In this document: positions 44,800 to 55,648 of the stretch, piece by piece
Position numbering within the stretch: the first letter of the stretch is position 1
Layout of the letters: the number at the start of each line of letters is the position of its first letter
Assembly: GCA_030680405.1 (NCBI GenBank)
Contig: JAUXVT010000066.1
Location: 1 to 64,000, forward strand
Source: Thiobacillus sp.
GTDB taxonomy: Bacteria; Pseudomonadota; Gammaproteobacteria; Burkholderiales; Thiobacillaceae
DNA: 64,000 nt
Direction of reading: 5' to 3'
The notes under the pieces: generated by a model
What the model was told of the DNA's origin: nothing
Database searches by the model: none
What the model saw: the letters and a program-made list of their open reading frames with translations, nothing else
Program-made: the position numbers and the translations under genes

Positions 44800-47700
44800 T
44801 AGGGAGCAGCCTGGCCACGGAGCGTTTCGTACAGCCCCGCATTGTTAAGCAGGATGTCCTTCAGCCCGCCCTGAACCGTTGGTGAATTCAACGCCTGCGT
44901 GCTCATCAACGTGTGTGCGTCCAGGGCGCCCATGATGGCATTCAGCAGCTCGGTTTTCAGGTCGGGCGAATTGGCGAACTGTTCCTTCGTGTTGTTCGTC
45001 GCCTGTTGCCGCAGCGTTTCCGACTCCAGCAGCTTGCCCTTGATGACGTTGTTCACATAGACCAGTTTGTCCTGGTCGGTGAGATCGCCGTCAAAGAGAT
45101 CGTTCACCTTCTCGATGATCTCGGCCATATAAGCCTTTTGCGGTTCCTGCACACTGCCGCTGCCCGCTTCGGTGATGGGATACAGCTTGATCGTCTCGCC
45201 GTCGCTCAGCGGCATCGGCTTTTTGCCTAGATTCTTCAGGTGATGGTGCGTCAGCACCACTTTCGAGAGGTCGATGCCCTCCCGCTCACGGCCAAATTCC
45301 AGTAACGGCAGCAGGCGCTTGTAGAAGATGGCGCGCTTCTCGATGGCGGTGTTTCCATAGTCGAAGATCTGCGAAAGGAAGGTGTACAGCCGGATGTAGG
45401 CGCCCATGTCACCCTTGAACAGGATCAGCGCATTCAGTTCGTTCTGCGCGTCTTCGACGGCTTTGTCGTCCTGCTTCTCCTTGGCAGCGTTCAGTGCTGC
45501 CTGGGCGGCCTTGTAGCGTTTCATCACGCGGTCCTGCACCGGCTCCAGCGCGGCGACCAGCTCGCTCTGCCTGGCATTCGGGTTCATCTCAACAGCGACC
45601 ACCCGATCCACCTCGAAATCGTCGTAGTGCCCGGCGGCGTCCAGCTTGGCGCGCAGATTGAAGACGAGGTTGGGGTCCGTCGTCGCCGAGAGTTCCGCCG
45701 TGGTGTGATACGTCTTGAAGGCAGCCAGCACCTCCTCGGTGTCGTTCACGAAATCGAGCACGTAGGTCGTGTCCTTGCCGGGGTAGGCACGGTTCAGGCG
45801 GGAGAGCGTTTGCACCGCCTGAATGCCCGCCAGCCGCTTGTCCACATACATTCCGCACAGCAGCGGTTGATCGAAGCCGGTCTGAAACTTGTTCGCCACC
45901 AGCAGGATCTGATACTCGTCGCCCTTGAAGGCTTCGCGGATGTCGCGGCCCTTCAGGTTGGGGTTCAGCGCCGGGCTGTTCTCGGTGAAACCGTCCGGCC
46001 CGGACTCCTTGTCGTTCACCTCGCCGGAGAAGGCGACCAGCGTGCCGATCCTGTAGCCGTGTTCCTTGATGTATTTGTCGATGGCCAGTTGCCAGCGCAC
46101 GGATTCCAGCCGACTGCCGACCACCACCATCGCCTTGGCCTTGCCATCGAGCAGCGGGGCCACGAACTTGCGGAAGTGCTCAACCACAACCTCCACCTTC
46201 TGCGCGATGTTGTAGGGGTGCAGCCGCACCCAGCCCATGATCCCCTTCAGCGCCGCGCTGCGATCAACCGCTTTTTCGTCGAACTCTTTGCCTTCGTGCG
46301 CCAGCTTGAAGGCAAGGCTGTAGGGCGTGTAGTTCTTTAGCACATCCAGGATGAATTTCTCCTCGATGGCTTGGCGCATGGAATAGACGTGGAACGGAGT
46401 GGGCACATTGTCCGGCGCCGGTTTGCGCGATGGATCGGGGCGCGTGCCAAACAGCTCCATCGTCTTGTTCTTCGGTGTTGCCGTAAACGCGACAAAGGTG
46501 ATGCCGCCGTCGTCAGCCCGCGTCGCCATCTGCGCCGCGAGAATGTCCTCGGTGCTGATTTCGCCACCATCGTTCAGCTCCGCCAGTTCCTCGGGGCTCA
46601 GCACTTCCTTCAGCTTCGCCGCCGCCTCGCCAGTTTGCGAGCTGTGTGCCTCGTCTGCGATTACTGCGAAGTGTTTGCCCTGTGTGGCGGCTAGCTTGCG
46701 CACGGCCTCCAGGGCAAAGGGGAAAGTCTGGATGGTGCAGACCACGATTTTCTTGTCACCTGACAGCGCCTCGGCGAGCTTGCCGCTCTTGCTGCCGTCC
46801 TTGTTTGTGATCGTGGCTACTACGCCGCTGGTGCGCTGGAAGTCGAACAGCGCTTCCTGAAGCTGCGCGTCGATGACATTGCGGTCGGAGACCACCAGCA
46901 CGGTGTCGAAGACCTTCTTGTGCTGCGCGTTGTGCAGTTCAGCGAGAAAGTGCGCCGTCCATGCAATGGAATTCGTTTTACCCGAACCGGCAGAGTGCTG
47001 GACGAGGTATTTGCCGCCCGGCCCATCGTGGAGCACCGCCGTCTGCAACTTGCGTGTCACATCAAGCTGATGAAAGCGGGGGAAGATGATCTGCGTGATC
47101 TGCTTCTTTTGGTCGCGCTGGGCGATGAGATAGCGGCCCAGGATTTCCAGCCAGCTTTCGCGAGCCCACACCTGCTCCCACAGATACGCTGTGCGGTGGC
47201 CGCCCTGCGGGTTCACCGGGTTGCCCGCCGCGCCTTCGTTGCCCAGGTTGAAGGGCAGGAACACCGTGGCTGGGCCGGCCAGCTTGGTCACCATGTGGAC
47301 TTCGCTGTTGCTCACTGCGAAATGCACCAGCGCACCGTTGGGGAAGGATAGCAGTGGCTCGGCAGCCTGGCCCTTGGGCTTCGGGTTGCGGTCAAAGCGA
47401 TACTGGTCGATCGCATCGCCGATGCTCTGGGTGAAGTCCGTCTTCAGTTCCGCCGTCGCCACCGGCAGGCCGTTGAGGAACAAGCCGAGGTCGATGCTGT
47501 TCTCGTTGTGCAGGGAGTAGCGCAGCTGCCGCACCACCCGCAGCCGGTTGGCAGCATGGCGGGCGAGGATGTCGGGATTGATGGCCAGCGCCGGTTTGAA
47601 TTCGGCCAGCTTCAGCGGTGCTTTGAGGCCCAGCAGCTCAATGCCGTGGCGAAGCACGTCCAGCGTGCCGCGCTGGTCGAGCTGATCACGCAGGCGGGTC

Positions 47701-47912
47701 AGCAGCGTTTCGCCCGCCTGCGCGCCGTGGTTCTTGGTCAGGGTTTCCCAGGCTTTGGGCTGCGTGGCCTGCACCCAGGCCAACACGTCAGCGGGGAACA
47801 GTGCCCGTGCCCGGTCATAGCCCGCTGCGTCGCCGTCGGCATATAGCCAGCCGTGGTCGGCGAGGTGTTGGCAAATCTCAGTCTCGAAGCTGATTTCTTT
47901 GTGCAGGCTCAT
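44799..47912 (-). CDS. hsdR: Type I restriction-modification system, R subunit
   Basis: HsdR translocates DNA using ATP and cleaves far from the unmodified site. The protein has about 1037 residues. The N-terminal nuclease has the ATAELKTDF motif, the helicase has HSAGSGKTNSIAW (Walker A), DEAHSSQ (motif II), FTATP (motif III) and, near the later motifs, NKFQTGFDQPLL and TLSRLNRAYPG. The start was taken at MSLHKEISFE (47912), with a second ATG 2 codons upstream. It is the last gene of the hsdM-hsdS-ImmA-DUF4411-hsdR unit. Confidence 0.93.
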   Translation of the reverse strand: MSLHKEISFETEICQHLADHGWLYADGDAAGYDRARALFPADVLAWVQATQPKAWETLTKNHGAQAGETLLTRLRDQLDQRGTLDVLRHGIELLGLKAPLKLAEFKPALAINPDILARHAANRLRVVRQLRYSLHNENSIDLGLFLNGLPVATAELKTDFTQSIGDAIDQYRFDRNPKPKGQAAEPLLSFPNGALVHFAVSNSEVHMVTKLAGPATVFLPFNLGNEGAAGNPVNPQGGHRTAYLWEQVWARESWLEILGRYLIAQRDQKKQITQIIFPRFHQLDVTRKLQTAVLHDGPGGKYLVQHSAGSGKTNSIAWTAHFLAELHNAQHKKVFDTVLVVSDRNVIDAQLQEALFDFQRTSGVVATITNKDGSKSGKLAEALSGDKKIVVCTIQTFPFALEAVRKLAATQGKHFAVIADEAHSSQTGEAAAKLKEVLSPEELAELNDGGEISTEDILAAQMATRADDGGITFVAFTATPKNKTMELFGTRPDPSRKPAPDNVPTPFHVYSMRQAIEEKFILDVLKNYTPYSLAFKLAHEGKEFDEKAVDRSAALKGIMGWVRLHPYNIAQKVEVVVEHFRKFVAPLLDGKAKAMVVVGSRLESVRWQLAIDKYIKEHGYRIGTLVAFSGEVNDKESGPDGFTENSPALNPNLKGRDIREAFKGDEYQILLVANKFQTGFDQPLLCGMYVDKRLAGIQAVQTLSRLNRAYPGKDTTYVLDFVNDTEEVLAAFKTYHTTAELSATTDPNLVFNLRAKLDAAGHYDDFEVDRVVAVEMNPNARQSELVAALEPVQDRVMKRYKAAQAALNAAKEKQDDKAVEDAQNELNALILFKGDMGAYIRLYTFLSQIFDYGNTAIEKRAIFYKRLLPLLEFGREREGIDLSKVVLTHHHLKNLGKKPMPLSDGETIKLYPITEAGSGSVQEPQKAYMAEIIEKVNDLFDGDLTDQDKLVYVNNVIKGKLLESETLRQQATNNTKEQFANSPDLKTELLNAIMGALDAHTLMSTQALNSPTVQGGLKDILLNNAGLYETLRGQAAP

Positions 47913-47921
47913 CAACAAGCT

Positions 47922-48419
47922 TCAATCCGGAGCGGGACCGAGAACAAATCTTGCGCGTTCATGGCGCAGCATTTGATAAGGCGTCATGAAATGTACATTC
48001 AGACCGACACACGCATTGGGAATCTTGATCTTGCGTGTCGAGTTGGCGGGAACTTCGTGGGTCACTACCGTGTGACCGTGGGCCAGTGCAAATGCCACCA
48101 GCCAATAGTCCGCCACCTGCAAGAAGGTATTCACCGCCGCTGGTTCATAGCTCTGGCCAGTAGCCCAGACGCTGACGCGCGGAAGCGCCGGCAACACCGC
48201 GCCGTCGGGCGGCAGAAAAAAACCGTCACCACGCGCCGCGGCCCAGTCTGACAAGTCATCACCGCCCGCCTGCAACTCGTCGCCCACCTGCTGGATGCTG
48301 AAAACCGTACCTGCCGCATTGTTCTGTACAAGCCAATCCCAGAAAGCCGGGCAGAAATCGAAGCCGTATTGCAGGTTTCTGGCCTGGATGAAGATATTGG
48401 CGTCGAGCAGGTAGGCCAT
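47922..48419 (-). CDS. DUF4411 (PIN-like) probable toxin
   Basis: The 165-residue protein starts MAYLLDANIFIQARNLQYGFDFCPAFWDWL. This is the first acidic centre of a PIN-like fold (L-L-D-A-N), and the rest matches the DUF4411 family, found as partners of ImmA/IrrE-type proteins. Further acidic and His residues are in DYWLVAFALAHGHTVVTHE. It would act as a ribonuclease toxin. The stop/start region overlaps the ImmA gene by 1 bp, so they are one pair placed inside the type I RM operon. Confidence 0.8.
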   Translation of the reverse strand: MAYLLDANIFIQARNLQYGFDFCPAFWDWLVQNNAAGTVFSIQQVGDELQAGGDDLSDWAAARGDGFFLPPDGAVLPALPRVSVWATGQSYEPAAVNTFLQVADYWLVAFALAHGHTVVTHEVPANSTRKIKIPNACVGLNVHFMTPYQMLRHERARFVLGPAPD

Positions 48420-49570
48420 CAGACCGGGAAGTTCAGGGAACGCCCGAACTCGTTGAAGGTGCTCGTCTTGGCAATGCCCAGCATGCGGAAAGCATCGCGG
48501 TAAAGGGTGCGGCCCTCCAGCGTGCTTTCCACCAGTGCCCGCGCAAAACGTTTGCTGACACGGGAGGCCGTCGTGCGATAGAAGTCGCCGCCGCCCGAAC
48601 CGGCAGCAGCAATATTGCGTAGATGCTCCAGTTCATCGCGATAGGCACGGAAGAAGGCATTCCGGTCCAGACGCCCGGCATCCGCCAAGCGGCGCAGCAC
48701 CACCAGCGAGCTGACCTTGAAGCGGCGCGCGAGACGGGAAAGAACGTCATGCACCGGCTCGTCGGCGATCAGCTCGCCAAGGAATACGTCCATCGGCACC
48801 AGCAGCTCTGCAGCGACCTGGTTGCACCAGGTTTCGATGGCATTGTCGGAGGTCTCGCCCGCGCTCACGTCCGACAGCGCGGACTGGCCCAGCCACAGGT
48901 GGGCGAGCTCATGGGCGAGCGTAAACATCTGTGCCGCCTTGCTGTCGGCGCCATTGATGAACACCAGCGGTGCCCGGTCATCGGCAAGTGCGAAGCCGCG
49001 AAACTCCTGCGGGTCGAGATGGCGGTAGTTGTTGTTGAGGACTACGCCGCTAACCATCACCATTACGCCAATGCTTTCGGCCTGCTCAATGAATAGTCGT
49101 AGAGCCTCGGTCCAGGTTCGGCAGTTGCGGCGGGCATCCACGTCGAAGCCCAGAGTTTGCCGGATTTGTTCTGCGGACTGTACGAGCGCCATATTGATAG
49201 TCAGCGCACCGACAAAAGGCAGCGGCGGCTGACCATCGATCAGCGAGAAATCCCGATACCATGCCTGGCGTTCCTGGCAGGCGTAGACGGTATCCAGCAG
49301 GTCCGGGCTGGGATGCACAACAGCCCGATCCGCCATGGTGCGGAAGTCGGGGATCGGCACAGGCTCGACCGGCGGCGCAGGCAGGAAGAAGTAACCGAAG
49401 GGCGCATGGGTGGCCCGGGCGTAATTCTCTAACTGCTTGAGCGTCGGCAACACTTCGCCGGCCTCCCAGGCTTCTAGTTTGGGGAAGCGCGCCGTCAGCG
49501 CGAGCACGTCCATCTGGGCACGGTCGCGTGCCCAGCGGAGCATGTCAGGACTAACGGCGATCCGGGTCAT
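48419..49570 (-). CDS. ImmA/IrrE metalloprotease with N-terminal XRE-like region, probable antitoxin
   Basis: The 383-residue protein has an N-terminal helix-turn-helix-like region (VSPDMLRWARDRAQMDVLALTARFPKLEAWEAGEVLPTLKQLENYA) and a zinc-protease domain with the motif FTLAHELAHLWLG at about residues 215-227. DUF955-type proteins in this arrangement pair with DUF4411 toxins. A role in sensing damage to the restriction system is possible but not shown. It lies between hsdS (9-bp gap) and DUF4411. Confidence 0.85.
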   Translation of the reverse strand: MTRIAVSPDMLRWARDRAQMDVLALTARFPKLEAWEAGEVLPTLKQLENYARATHAPFGYFFLPAPPVEPVPIPDFRTMADRAVVHPSPDLLDTVYACQERQAWYRDFSLIDGQPPLPFVGALTINMALVQSAEQIRQTLGFDVDARRNCRTWTEALRLFIEQAESIGVMVMVSGVVLNNNYRHLDPQEFRGFALADDRAPLVFINGADSKAAQMFTLAHELAHLWLGQSALSDVSAGETSDNAIETWCNQVAAELLVPMDVFLGELIADEPVHDVLSRLARRFKVSSLVVLRRLADAGRLDRNAFFRAYRDELEHLRNIAAAGSGGGDFYRTTASRVSKRFARALVESTLEGRTLYRDAFRMLGIAKTSTFNEFGRSLNFPV

Positions 49571-49579
49571 GACGGGTAT

Positions 49580-50911
49580 TTAAACACAGGTCACTTCGGG
49601 CAATGCCTCTGCACTGGCATTGAGGCCGCGAACGTCAATCTGGCCGGTGACGGCGGCGGAAATCAGCGCGGTGCGACGTTCTTGCAGCAGATCGATGGCG
49701 CGCTGGGCTTCAGCGGTGAGGGCGTCGAAGCGCTCCACTTCACTTTCCAAGAATGCGGCGATTTCGGCCTGCTCTGTTTGTGGCGGTGATGGGATCACGA
49801 ATGAGCGAATCTCCTCGACGTTGATACGCTTGAATGTCGAGCCAATCATCATATTGGCAAGCTGCAGGATGATGATGGGGGAGCGAATGACGTGCTGAAG
49901 GTAGTCAGATGAGTATTTCGGGGAGAGCTTTCGGAGCAGGACTACGTCTTGTCCCATCGCAAATCGCGGATGATCGGCGTTTACCTGAGCAACTTCACCA
50001 ACGGTGGCATTCCGAGAGAAAATCAGGTCACCGAGAAGCGGACACCGGCCGCCTTCAATTAGCGACGCATAGAAATACTCAGTCGTGCATTTGGCATTCT
50101 CCAGTGCAACCCAGCGGCTCTGAACTTCACGAATACTGGCGAGTGGAATTCCATCATCTACGAATTCAGCAGTAACGTGTTTACAGTCGGTTACGCTCCA
50201 GTAGCGCTTTAACGGGCCGACCTCCCAATGCTCCGGCACATCATCTCCCAGCCATTCGATGCCGGAAGGCTTCATGGGGGCATCTGGGTTCAGACCTTGG
50301 GTGACGGCGTGGGAGATGACGGCCTGGCGTTTTTCTTTCAGCAGCTCCATCAGCCGCCGCTGCTCTGCCACCAGCTCATCAATCTTCGCCGTCTCGCGGT
50401 CGAGGAAGGCGGCGATTTGGGTTTGCTCTGCGAGGGGTGGCATCCCAAGCAAGATGTTGCGCATCTCTGCGTAGTTCGTGCTCCAAAGATCGGCGACGAT
50501 GCCTTTGCCATTCCGATAAAACTCTTCCTGGAACGGCTGGCAGCGAAGGAGGTGATGAACGAACGGCGTGTGCACCTGTTCCTGTGGTTTCAAGACCGTG
50601 CAGATCAACGACACCGAGCCATCAAGTTCCGACGCACCGGCAGAGCCTTTCCTGTCAGATCGACTGTTGATCACGAAGTCGCCCTTTAAAACCTTCTTTC
50701 GATTGTCGCTGTCGTCCGATTTGGCCGCGGTATCAAGTTGCGGAACGATACCGTACTTGGTTACGGAAAGGGCCGGAAAGTCCTTGTCGCTTGCCTTCTC
50801 GCGCCGCTCACTAAAGTAGTACCCGATTCGCTTCAAGTCCCAGTGCCCCGGCACCGCCCCCAGCCACTCCACACCGCTGTCCTTGTAATTCGGGTAGCGC
50901 GGGAAGCTCAT
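49580..50911 (-). CDS. hsdS: Type I restriction-modification system, S subunit
   Basis: HsdS sets the recognition sequence for the methylase and nuclease. The 443-residue protein has two target-recognition domains (about 20-170 and 215-385), each followed by a conserved helix: [43 protein letters not shown] and [24 protein letters not shown]. The recognised DNA sequence cannot be predicted here. It overlaps hsdM by 4 bp. Confidence 0.93.
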   Translation of the reverse strand: MSFPRYPNYKDSGVEWLGAVPGHWDLKRIGYYFSERREKASDKDFPALSVTKYGIVPQLDTAAKSDDSDNRKKVLKGDFVINSRSDRKGSAGASELDGSVSLICTVLKPQEQVHTPFVHHLLRCQPFQEEFYRNGKGIVADLWSTNYAEMRNILLGMPPLAEQTQIAAFLDRETAKIDELVAEQRRLMELLKEKRQAVISHAVTQGLNPDAPMKPSGIEWLGDDVPEHWEVGPLKRYWSVTDCKHVTAEFVDDGIPLASIREVQSRWVALENAKCTTEYFYASLIEGGRCPLLGDLIFSRNATVGEVAQVNADHPRFAMGQDVVLLRKLSPKYSSDYLQHVIRSPIIILQLANMMIGSTFKRINVEEIRSFVIPSPPQTEQAEIAAFLESEVERFDALTAEAQRAIDLLQERRTALISAAVTGQIDVRGLNASAEALPEVTCV

Positions 50912-52650
50912 GCCGACAGCCCGCCAATCATGGTCAGAATGCGATCGGTGACGCCTTTCAGCTCAGCATCGATCACGCTCAGCGGGCGCGGCGGCTTGAA
51001 GACGTAGAAGTGCCGATTGAACGGAATTTCATAGCCGACCTTGGTCTTCTCGTGGTCGATCCACGCATCCGGTGCATGGGGCAGGACTTCGCGTTTGAAG
51101 TAGGTGTCCACGTCCTCACTGAGAGGCACATTTTCCGTATCGCGCAGAGCGGAATCCGGCACGGGCTTGCCCTTGCCTTTGCCCTTGGTGGCCAGCACGA
51201 TTTTGCCATCCGCGTCGCGCTCGGGGCGCTCGTCGGTGATGGTGCGGTAGCCGAAGTCCTCGTTCTTGAAAATTCGGCTGATGGGCACGCCGTCGCGGGT
51301 GAATTCCTCGAACTGGCCAAACAGGCGGGTGATGTCCTCGATGTGCTCCGGGCTGAGTTCCTTGCGTTTGCTGCCCAGGCTCTTGCGCATTTTTTGCCAG
51401 AAGCTACTGGCGTCGATCAACTGCACCTTACCTTTGCGAGCAGCGGGCTTGCGGTTGCTGACGATCCAGACATAGGTGCTGATGCCGGTGTTGTAGAACA
51501 TGTCGGTGGGCAGGCCGATGATGGCCTCGACCAGATCGTTCTCCAGCATGTAGCGGCGAATCTCGCTCTCGCCGGAGCCGGCGCCACCAGTGAACAGCGG
51601 TGAGCCATTGAGCACGATGCCGAAGCGGCTGCCGCCATCGGCGGCGGGCCGCATCTTGGAAACGAGGTGCAGCAGAAAGAGCAGCGAGCCATCGCTGACG
51701 CGCGGCAGGCCGGGGCCAAAGCGGCCATTGAAGCCCATCTGCTCGAATTCCTTGCGGATGATGGCTTCGATCTTTTTCCATTCCACGCCGAAGGGCGGAT
51801 TGGAGAGCATGTAGTCGAAGAGTTTGCCGAGCAGGCCGTCAGCGGAGAGGGTGTTGCCAAAGATGATGTTGGCAATGTCCTGCCCCTTGATCAGCATGTC
51901 GGCCTTGCAGATGGCGTAGGACTCGGGGTTCAGTTCCTGCCCATACATGACCAGTCGGGCGTCGGGGTTGAGGCTGGCAAGGTGCTCACCGGCCACGCTC
52001 AACATGCCGCCGGTGCCGGCGGTGGGGTCGTAGAGCGAGCGCACCACGCCGGGCTTGGTTAGCGCGGCGTCGTCCTCGATGAACAGGAGATTCACCATGA
52101 GCCGGATAACCTCGCGCGGGGTGAAGTGCTCCCCGGCCGTCTCATTCGAGAGTTCGGCAAACTTGCGGATCAGCTCCTCGAACACGGTGCCCATCTCTTC
52201 ATTGCTGACGGCATCGGGGTGAAGGTCGATATTGGCGAACTTCTCGGTGACGAGGTAGAGCAGCCCGGACTTGGCCAGCTTGTCGATCTGGGTGTGAAAT
52301 TCGAAGCTCTCGAAGATGTCGCGCACGGCGGGCGAGAAAGCCTGCATGTAGGCACGCAGGTTTTCGCCAATGTGATCCTGGTCGCCCATGAGCTTCTTCA
52401 GGTCGAGCGGCGAGGTGTTGTAGAAGAGCTGCTTGGACGCCCGCAGCAGGAAGGGCTCAGGATTGATCCCGGCCTTCTCGCGCTTAGCCAGTTCGGCCAG
52501 CACAGCAGGCTTGGTGGCTTCCAGCACGCAGTCAAGGCGGCGCAGCACGGTGAACGGGAGAATGACCTTGCCGTATTCCGATTGCTTGTAGTCGCCGCGC
52601 AGAAGATCGGCGACGGACCAGATGAAGGAGGAAAGGTTGGGGTTGGCCAT
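50908..52650 (-). CDS. hsdM: Type I restriction-modification system, M subunit (N6-adenine methyltransferase)
   Basis: The 580-residue protein has an N-terminal helical HsdM domain ([34 protein letters not shown]), SAM-binding [13 protein letters not shown] and the catalytic NPPFGVEW. The [12 protein letters not shown] block precedes the methylase domain. It is the first gene of the operon; 421 bp upstream hold no gene that I can support. Confidence 0.94.
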   Translation of the reverse strand: MANPNLSSFIWSVADLLRGDYKQSEYGKVILPFTVLRRLDCVLEATKPAVLAELAKREKAGINPEPFLLRASKQLFYNTSPLDLKKLMGDQDHIGENLRAYMQAFSPAVRDIFESFEFHTQIDKLAKSGLLYLVTEKFANIDLHPDAVSNEEMGTVFEELIRKFAELSNETAGEHFTPREVIRLMVNLLFIEDDAALTKPGVVRSLYDPTAGTGGMLSVAGEHLASLNPDARLVMYGQELNPESYAICKADMLIKGQDIANIIFGNTLSADGLLGKLFDYMLSNPPFGVEWKKIEAIIRKEFEQMGFNGRFGPGLPRVSDGSLLFLLHLVSKMRPAADGGSRFGIVLNGSPLFTGGAGSGESEIRRYMLENDLVEAIIGLPTDMFYNTGISTYVWIVSNRKPAARKGKVQLIDASSFWQKMRKSLGSKRKELSPEHIEDITRLFGQFEEFTRDGVPISRIFKNEDFGYRTITDERPERDADGKIVLATKGKGKGKPVPDSALRDTENVPLSEDVDTYFKREVLPHAPDAWIDHEKTKVGYEIPFNRHFYVFKPPRPLSVIDAELKGVTDRILTMIGGLSA

Positions 52651-53071
52651 TTGTGGGAATAAGTGTCGAGTGGCGAATGATGCAATGGGTGGACATGTGG
52701 CTGCCCCTGACCCCGGAGTATCTTTGACACCGGCGTTTTGGGCAATGCCGCGTTCATTTTCACCTTCCAGAGGGAGGCCGCATCAACTGGACGTGGCCAG
52801 TGATGGCTTTTGCTGCGGAGTCGACGATCAAGCAGCATGCGGTGAATGATCGCTAATGGCCACTATGCATGGCTCAACATGACGCCTCATTTTGGACTGA
52901 CAGGCTGAGCACTCGGTACGTCCGGTCTTCGGCCGCTGACAATCAGGCTTCGGAAGATCGCATCTCGACCGAAGCAGATCATCGTGGCGGAATGATTGTT
53001 ACGGTCAATGACCGCTTTCGGGAGTAATCGTGGGGCGATTGGAGAATCACGCTTCAGATCAGTGCTAGCTT
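52651..53071. other. Intergenic region upstream of hsdM
   Basis: These 421 bp hold no convincing gene. They include the hsdM promoter region. They also contain several copies of GACCG/CGGTC-type words such as GACCGCTTTCGG and GACCGAAGC, similar in flavour to the GTTCGGC words at 41,930-42,050. They look like eroded intergenic repeats. Confidence 0.5.
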
Positions 53072-55648
53072 CTAGAAATAAGGATCAGCCGAAATATCGT
53101 TCGTCGCACCGAGCGTGAATAACTCCGGCTTGATCCCTGTGCCTGTCAGGGCAGCCGAGAACTCCTCAAATTTGCGCCGCAATGCCGGGCTGTCTGCTTC
53201 CATGACCGCGATCATCGCTATATCGGGTCGTAGCTTCGCCATTGTCTGTGCAAGTCTTGCTGGGTCTTTGAACTGGCGTTCAGACTGCTTTACTTCGCAC
53301 ATGCGGACGATGCCGTCATCAATCATTGTCAAGTCGATGTCAGTCTCCTGTCGCCCCGCTTCGGCAGCATCTTGATCGAAAAATATGTCGAGCGGCCCTT
53401 CAAACCAGAAAGAGTCAGTACTGTGCCTCTGAAACTGGCTTAGTACCCAGAACAATGGCCCTATGCCATAGCGCTGCAAAGCCTCGCGGAGGAAACCATT
53501 GAGTCGGAATTGCCAAGCCCTGTCGACCGGTGCGGGCTGAACGTCGTGGCATACCTCGCATACGATGTCCGGTCTGAGATCCGCGATGGCAATCCAGCTC
53601 CGATGCAGGCATTTCCGGCATTTATGCTCATAGCCTTGATGCAGGACACCGAGGTTACAGAGATTACTTACAGACTCCCGAAGAGAACCTATCCGCCAGC
53701 GATCTTCCTCGGCTGGATCATGCTTTCCTCCTTGAGGAGGTGGATGCGCAGCGTCGAAGCGGCCAGCCAGCGCCTTGAAGTCGGTCTCAAATTTGCGCCA
53801 GTCCAACGAGCGAACCGTCATTCGCTCTGCGTCCGACTCCTGAAGAACGATGTCAGATAGTGTGTCCAGTTGATCTGCGTTTGCGAGGTCTAGAGGGCGG
53901 GTCCCTATGCGTCGTAGGAGCTTCACCTTCATGCGATCCTGGCGCACATCGGTCCTTTGATCGGTCGCTCCGTAGTCCTCTAGCTGTTTGCGCCAGAACT
54001 CATGTAGCAGTACGGACCGTGCCATGTTGATGTCCCCGAAAAGCTGATAGACACCCCAAAAATAGCGGCCCGCGTTCGATCGGCGCGCCTCATGGCAGAG
54101 CTGGGGCAAAGTCAGCCTGTTACCGAAGCGTTCAAAGGGTGGCCAGTCCCGCCCCCGCTTAAGGGCGACTACAATCGCATCGTAATCAGCCGGCAGTGTA
54201 ATCTTCGGAAGAGTGGCGTTTGCCACGGTGAAGAGCGTAAGGAGCCCGCCAGCCGACACACGCGGCCCCACGACTTCGCCATGAGGCTCGGTAAGCTGGT
54301 AGTGCGGGCGAAACGCCTGGGTAACACGCAGCCGGCGCGGCAGCCGCCAGCGATGGCGCACGTTTGAATAAGGCGAATGATCCACCGTCCGCTCAATGTC
54401 TAGATCAACAGCCCAAGCACCGGAGGATGGGCTGATTAGTGGGGACGGAACATGCCGCATGTGCTCGGGCTGTAGTGAGGTCGGACGGAGCTCGTTGCCA
54501 ACCGAGAAGAATTCTGACCAAAGATTTGGCGATCGAAAACCATGCGTTCCCACCGTGAAGAGTGCGTCTTCAATCGTCCGAGCCTCTGGCACGCATTCAG
54601 TGACGGAAGCTACGTGCTCATAGCTAAACATGATCCAGATTTGGCCCTGTCGCATCTGCTCGGCAAGTGGCGCAAGCTCTTCTGCACTCAAGCTCACCGA
54701 ACGGAGCGTTGCACTGTAAGGCCCGTTTCCACCGCCTCCATTCACATAGTTCCGTCGATTCAAGAAGCCGCGAAGTGCCTCGACGAAGACTGGATCATCG
54801 AACTTTGCGCGCGGTATGCAAATATCGACGTCACCACCATCGCGCCATGGTGGCATCAGGGCACGCGCATTCCAGTAGAGAATACGATCAGCAACGGTAT
54901 CACCGACGACAATGTTAAAACTGTTACTCCAGCGGTGGGATCGCAGATCGAGGCGCGGCGTAAGTTGCGCCGATAGTTGGGCCACTCCCAGTATCCGCCG
55001 GTTGGCCGTCATTTTCGTTAGCAGGGCACTAATATCCGACACTGTCGCTTCCGCATCGTGGATATACCGCTGTCTCGGCTGCAATTCGTCATCCGCAACA
55101 ACCAGGAGCATGGATCCGAAATCCGCGAGAACTGTGCGCATCGAGTTCCGTAGCTCTGCCGAAGCGAACCCAAAGCTATCAGCAAGAAAGCGATCGCTTT
55201 CCATGCGCCCCATTGATCCGACGAGTTGCACCCCGCGTGTACCATCAATTGCGCCCGGTGCCCCTGCTAGTGGCAGCAGAGTTCCGACGGCAAGTGGAGG
55301 GATTGATGGGCTCGGTCGATAAATCACGTGCTCGTTGTCCCGGCCACTCCAATGGTGCTGGAGTGCAGATGGATAGACGGTTTCGTGCAGCTCTTGCTGC
55401 TTCTCCGAAGTCAGATCGACGTAGGAGTAAATCAAATCGGGGTCAAATGACGCCAGCCAAGGCATATATGCAGGCAACGGCTCGCCGTTCGCACAAGGAA
55501 CGATAAGAGAAAATCGTCCGCCCCAGATCGAAAAGGAATAGCCGAATATCGCATCTAGTATTGGATGCGATGCCTCATCAAGATCAACGAAAAAAGCCAG
55601 CCGGATACACCTAGCCCGGGTAAGCACCTGTGTCTGTATTTTTTCCAA
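53072..55648 (-). CDS. Unrecognised 858-residue protein with zinc ribbon and PD-(D/E)xK-like nuclease motif
   Basis: I do not recognise the whole protein. The N-terminal part (about 15-95, RCIRLAFFVDLDEASHPILDAIFGYSFSIWGGR...FDPDLIYSYVDLT) looks like an alpha/beta domain. A zinc ribbon is at C677, C680, C697 and C700, followed by an aromatic helical block (WQFRLNGFLREALQRYGIGPLFWVL). The C-terminus has E768-T-D-I-D and E785-V-K787, fitting a PD-(D/E)xK nuclease core. It stands alone between a type I RM operon and a divergent winged-helix-like gene, in a defence-rich stretch, so an antiviral nuclease is plausible. Confidence 0.75.
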   Translation of the reverse strand: MEKIQTQVLTRARCIRLAFFVDLDEASHPILDAIFGYSFSIWGGRFSLIVPCANGEPLPAYMPWLASFDPDLIYSYVDLTSEKQQELHETVYPSALQHHWSGRDNEHVIYRPSPSIPPLAVGTLLPLAGAPGAIDGTRGVQLVGSMGRMESDRFLADSFGFASAELRNSMRTVLADFGSMLLVVADDELQPRQRYIHDAEATVSDISALLTKMTANRRILGVAQLSAQLTPRLDLRSHRWSNSFNIVVGDTVADRILYWNARALMPPWRDGGDVDICIPRAKFDDPVFVEALRGFLNRRNYVNGGGGNGPYSATLRSVSLSAEELAPLAEQMRQGQIWIMFSYEHVASVTECVPEARTIEDALFTVGTHGFRSPNLWSEFFSVGNELRPTSLQPEHMRHVPSPLISPSSGAWAVDLDIERTVDHSPYSNVRHRWRLPRRLRVTQAFRPHYQLTEPHGEVVGPRVSAGGLLTLFTVANATLPKITLPADYDAIVVALKRGRDWPPFERFGNRLTLPQLCHEARRSNAGRYFWGVYQLFGDINMARSVLLHEFWRKQLEDYGATDQRTDVRQDRMKVKLLRRIGTRPLDLANADQLDTLSDIVLQESDAERMTVRSLDWRKFETDFKALAGRFDAAHPPPQGGKHDPAEEDRWRIGSLRESVSNLCNLGVLHQGYEHKCRKCLHRSWIAIADLRPDIVCEVCHDVQPAPVDRAWQFRLNGFLREALQRYGIGPLFWVLSQFQRHSTDSFWFEGPLDIFFDQDAAEAGRQETDIDLTMIDDGIVRMCEVKQSERQFKDPARLAQTMAKLRPDIAMIAVMEADSPALRRKFEEFSAALTGTGIKPELFTLGATNDISADPYF

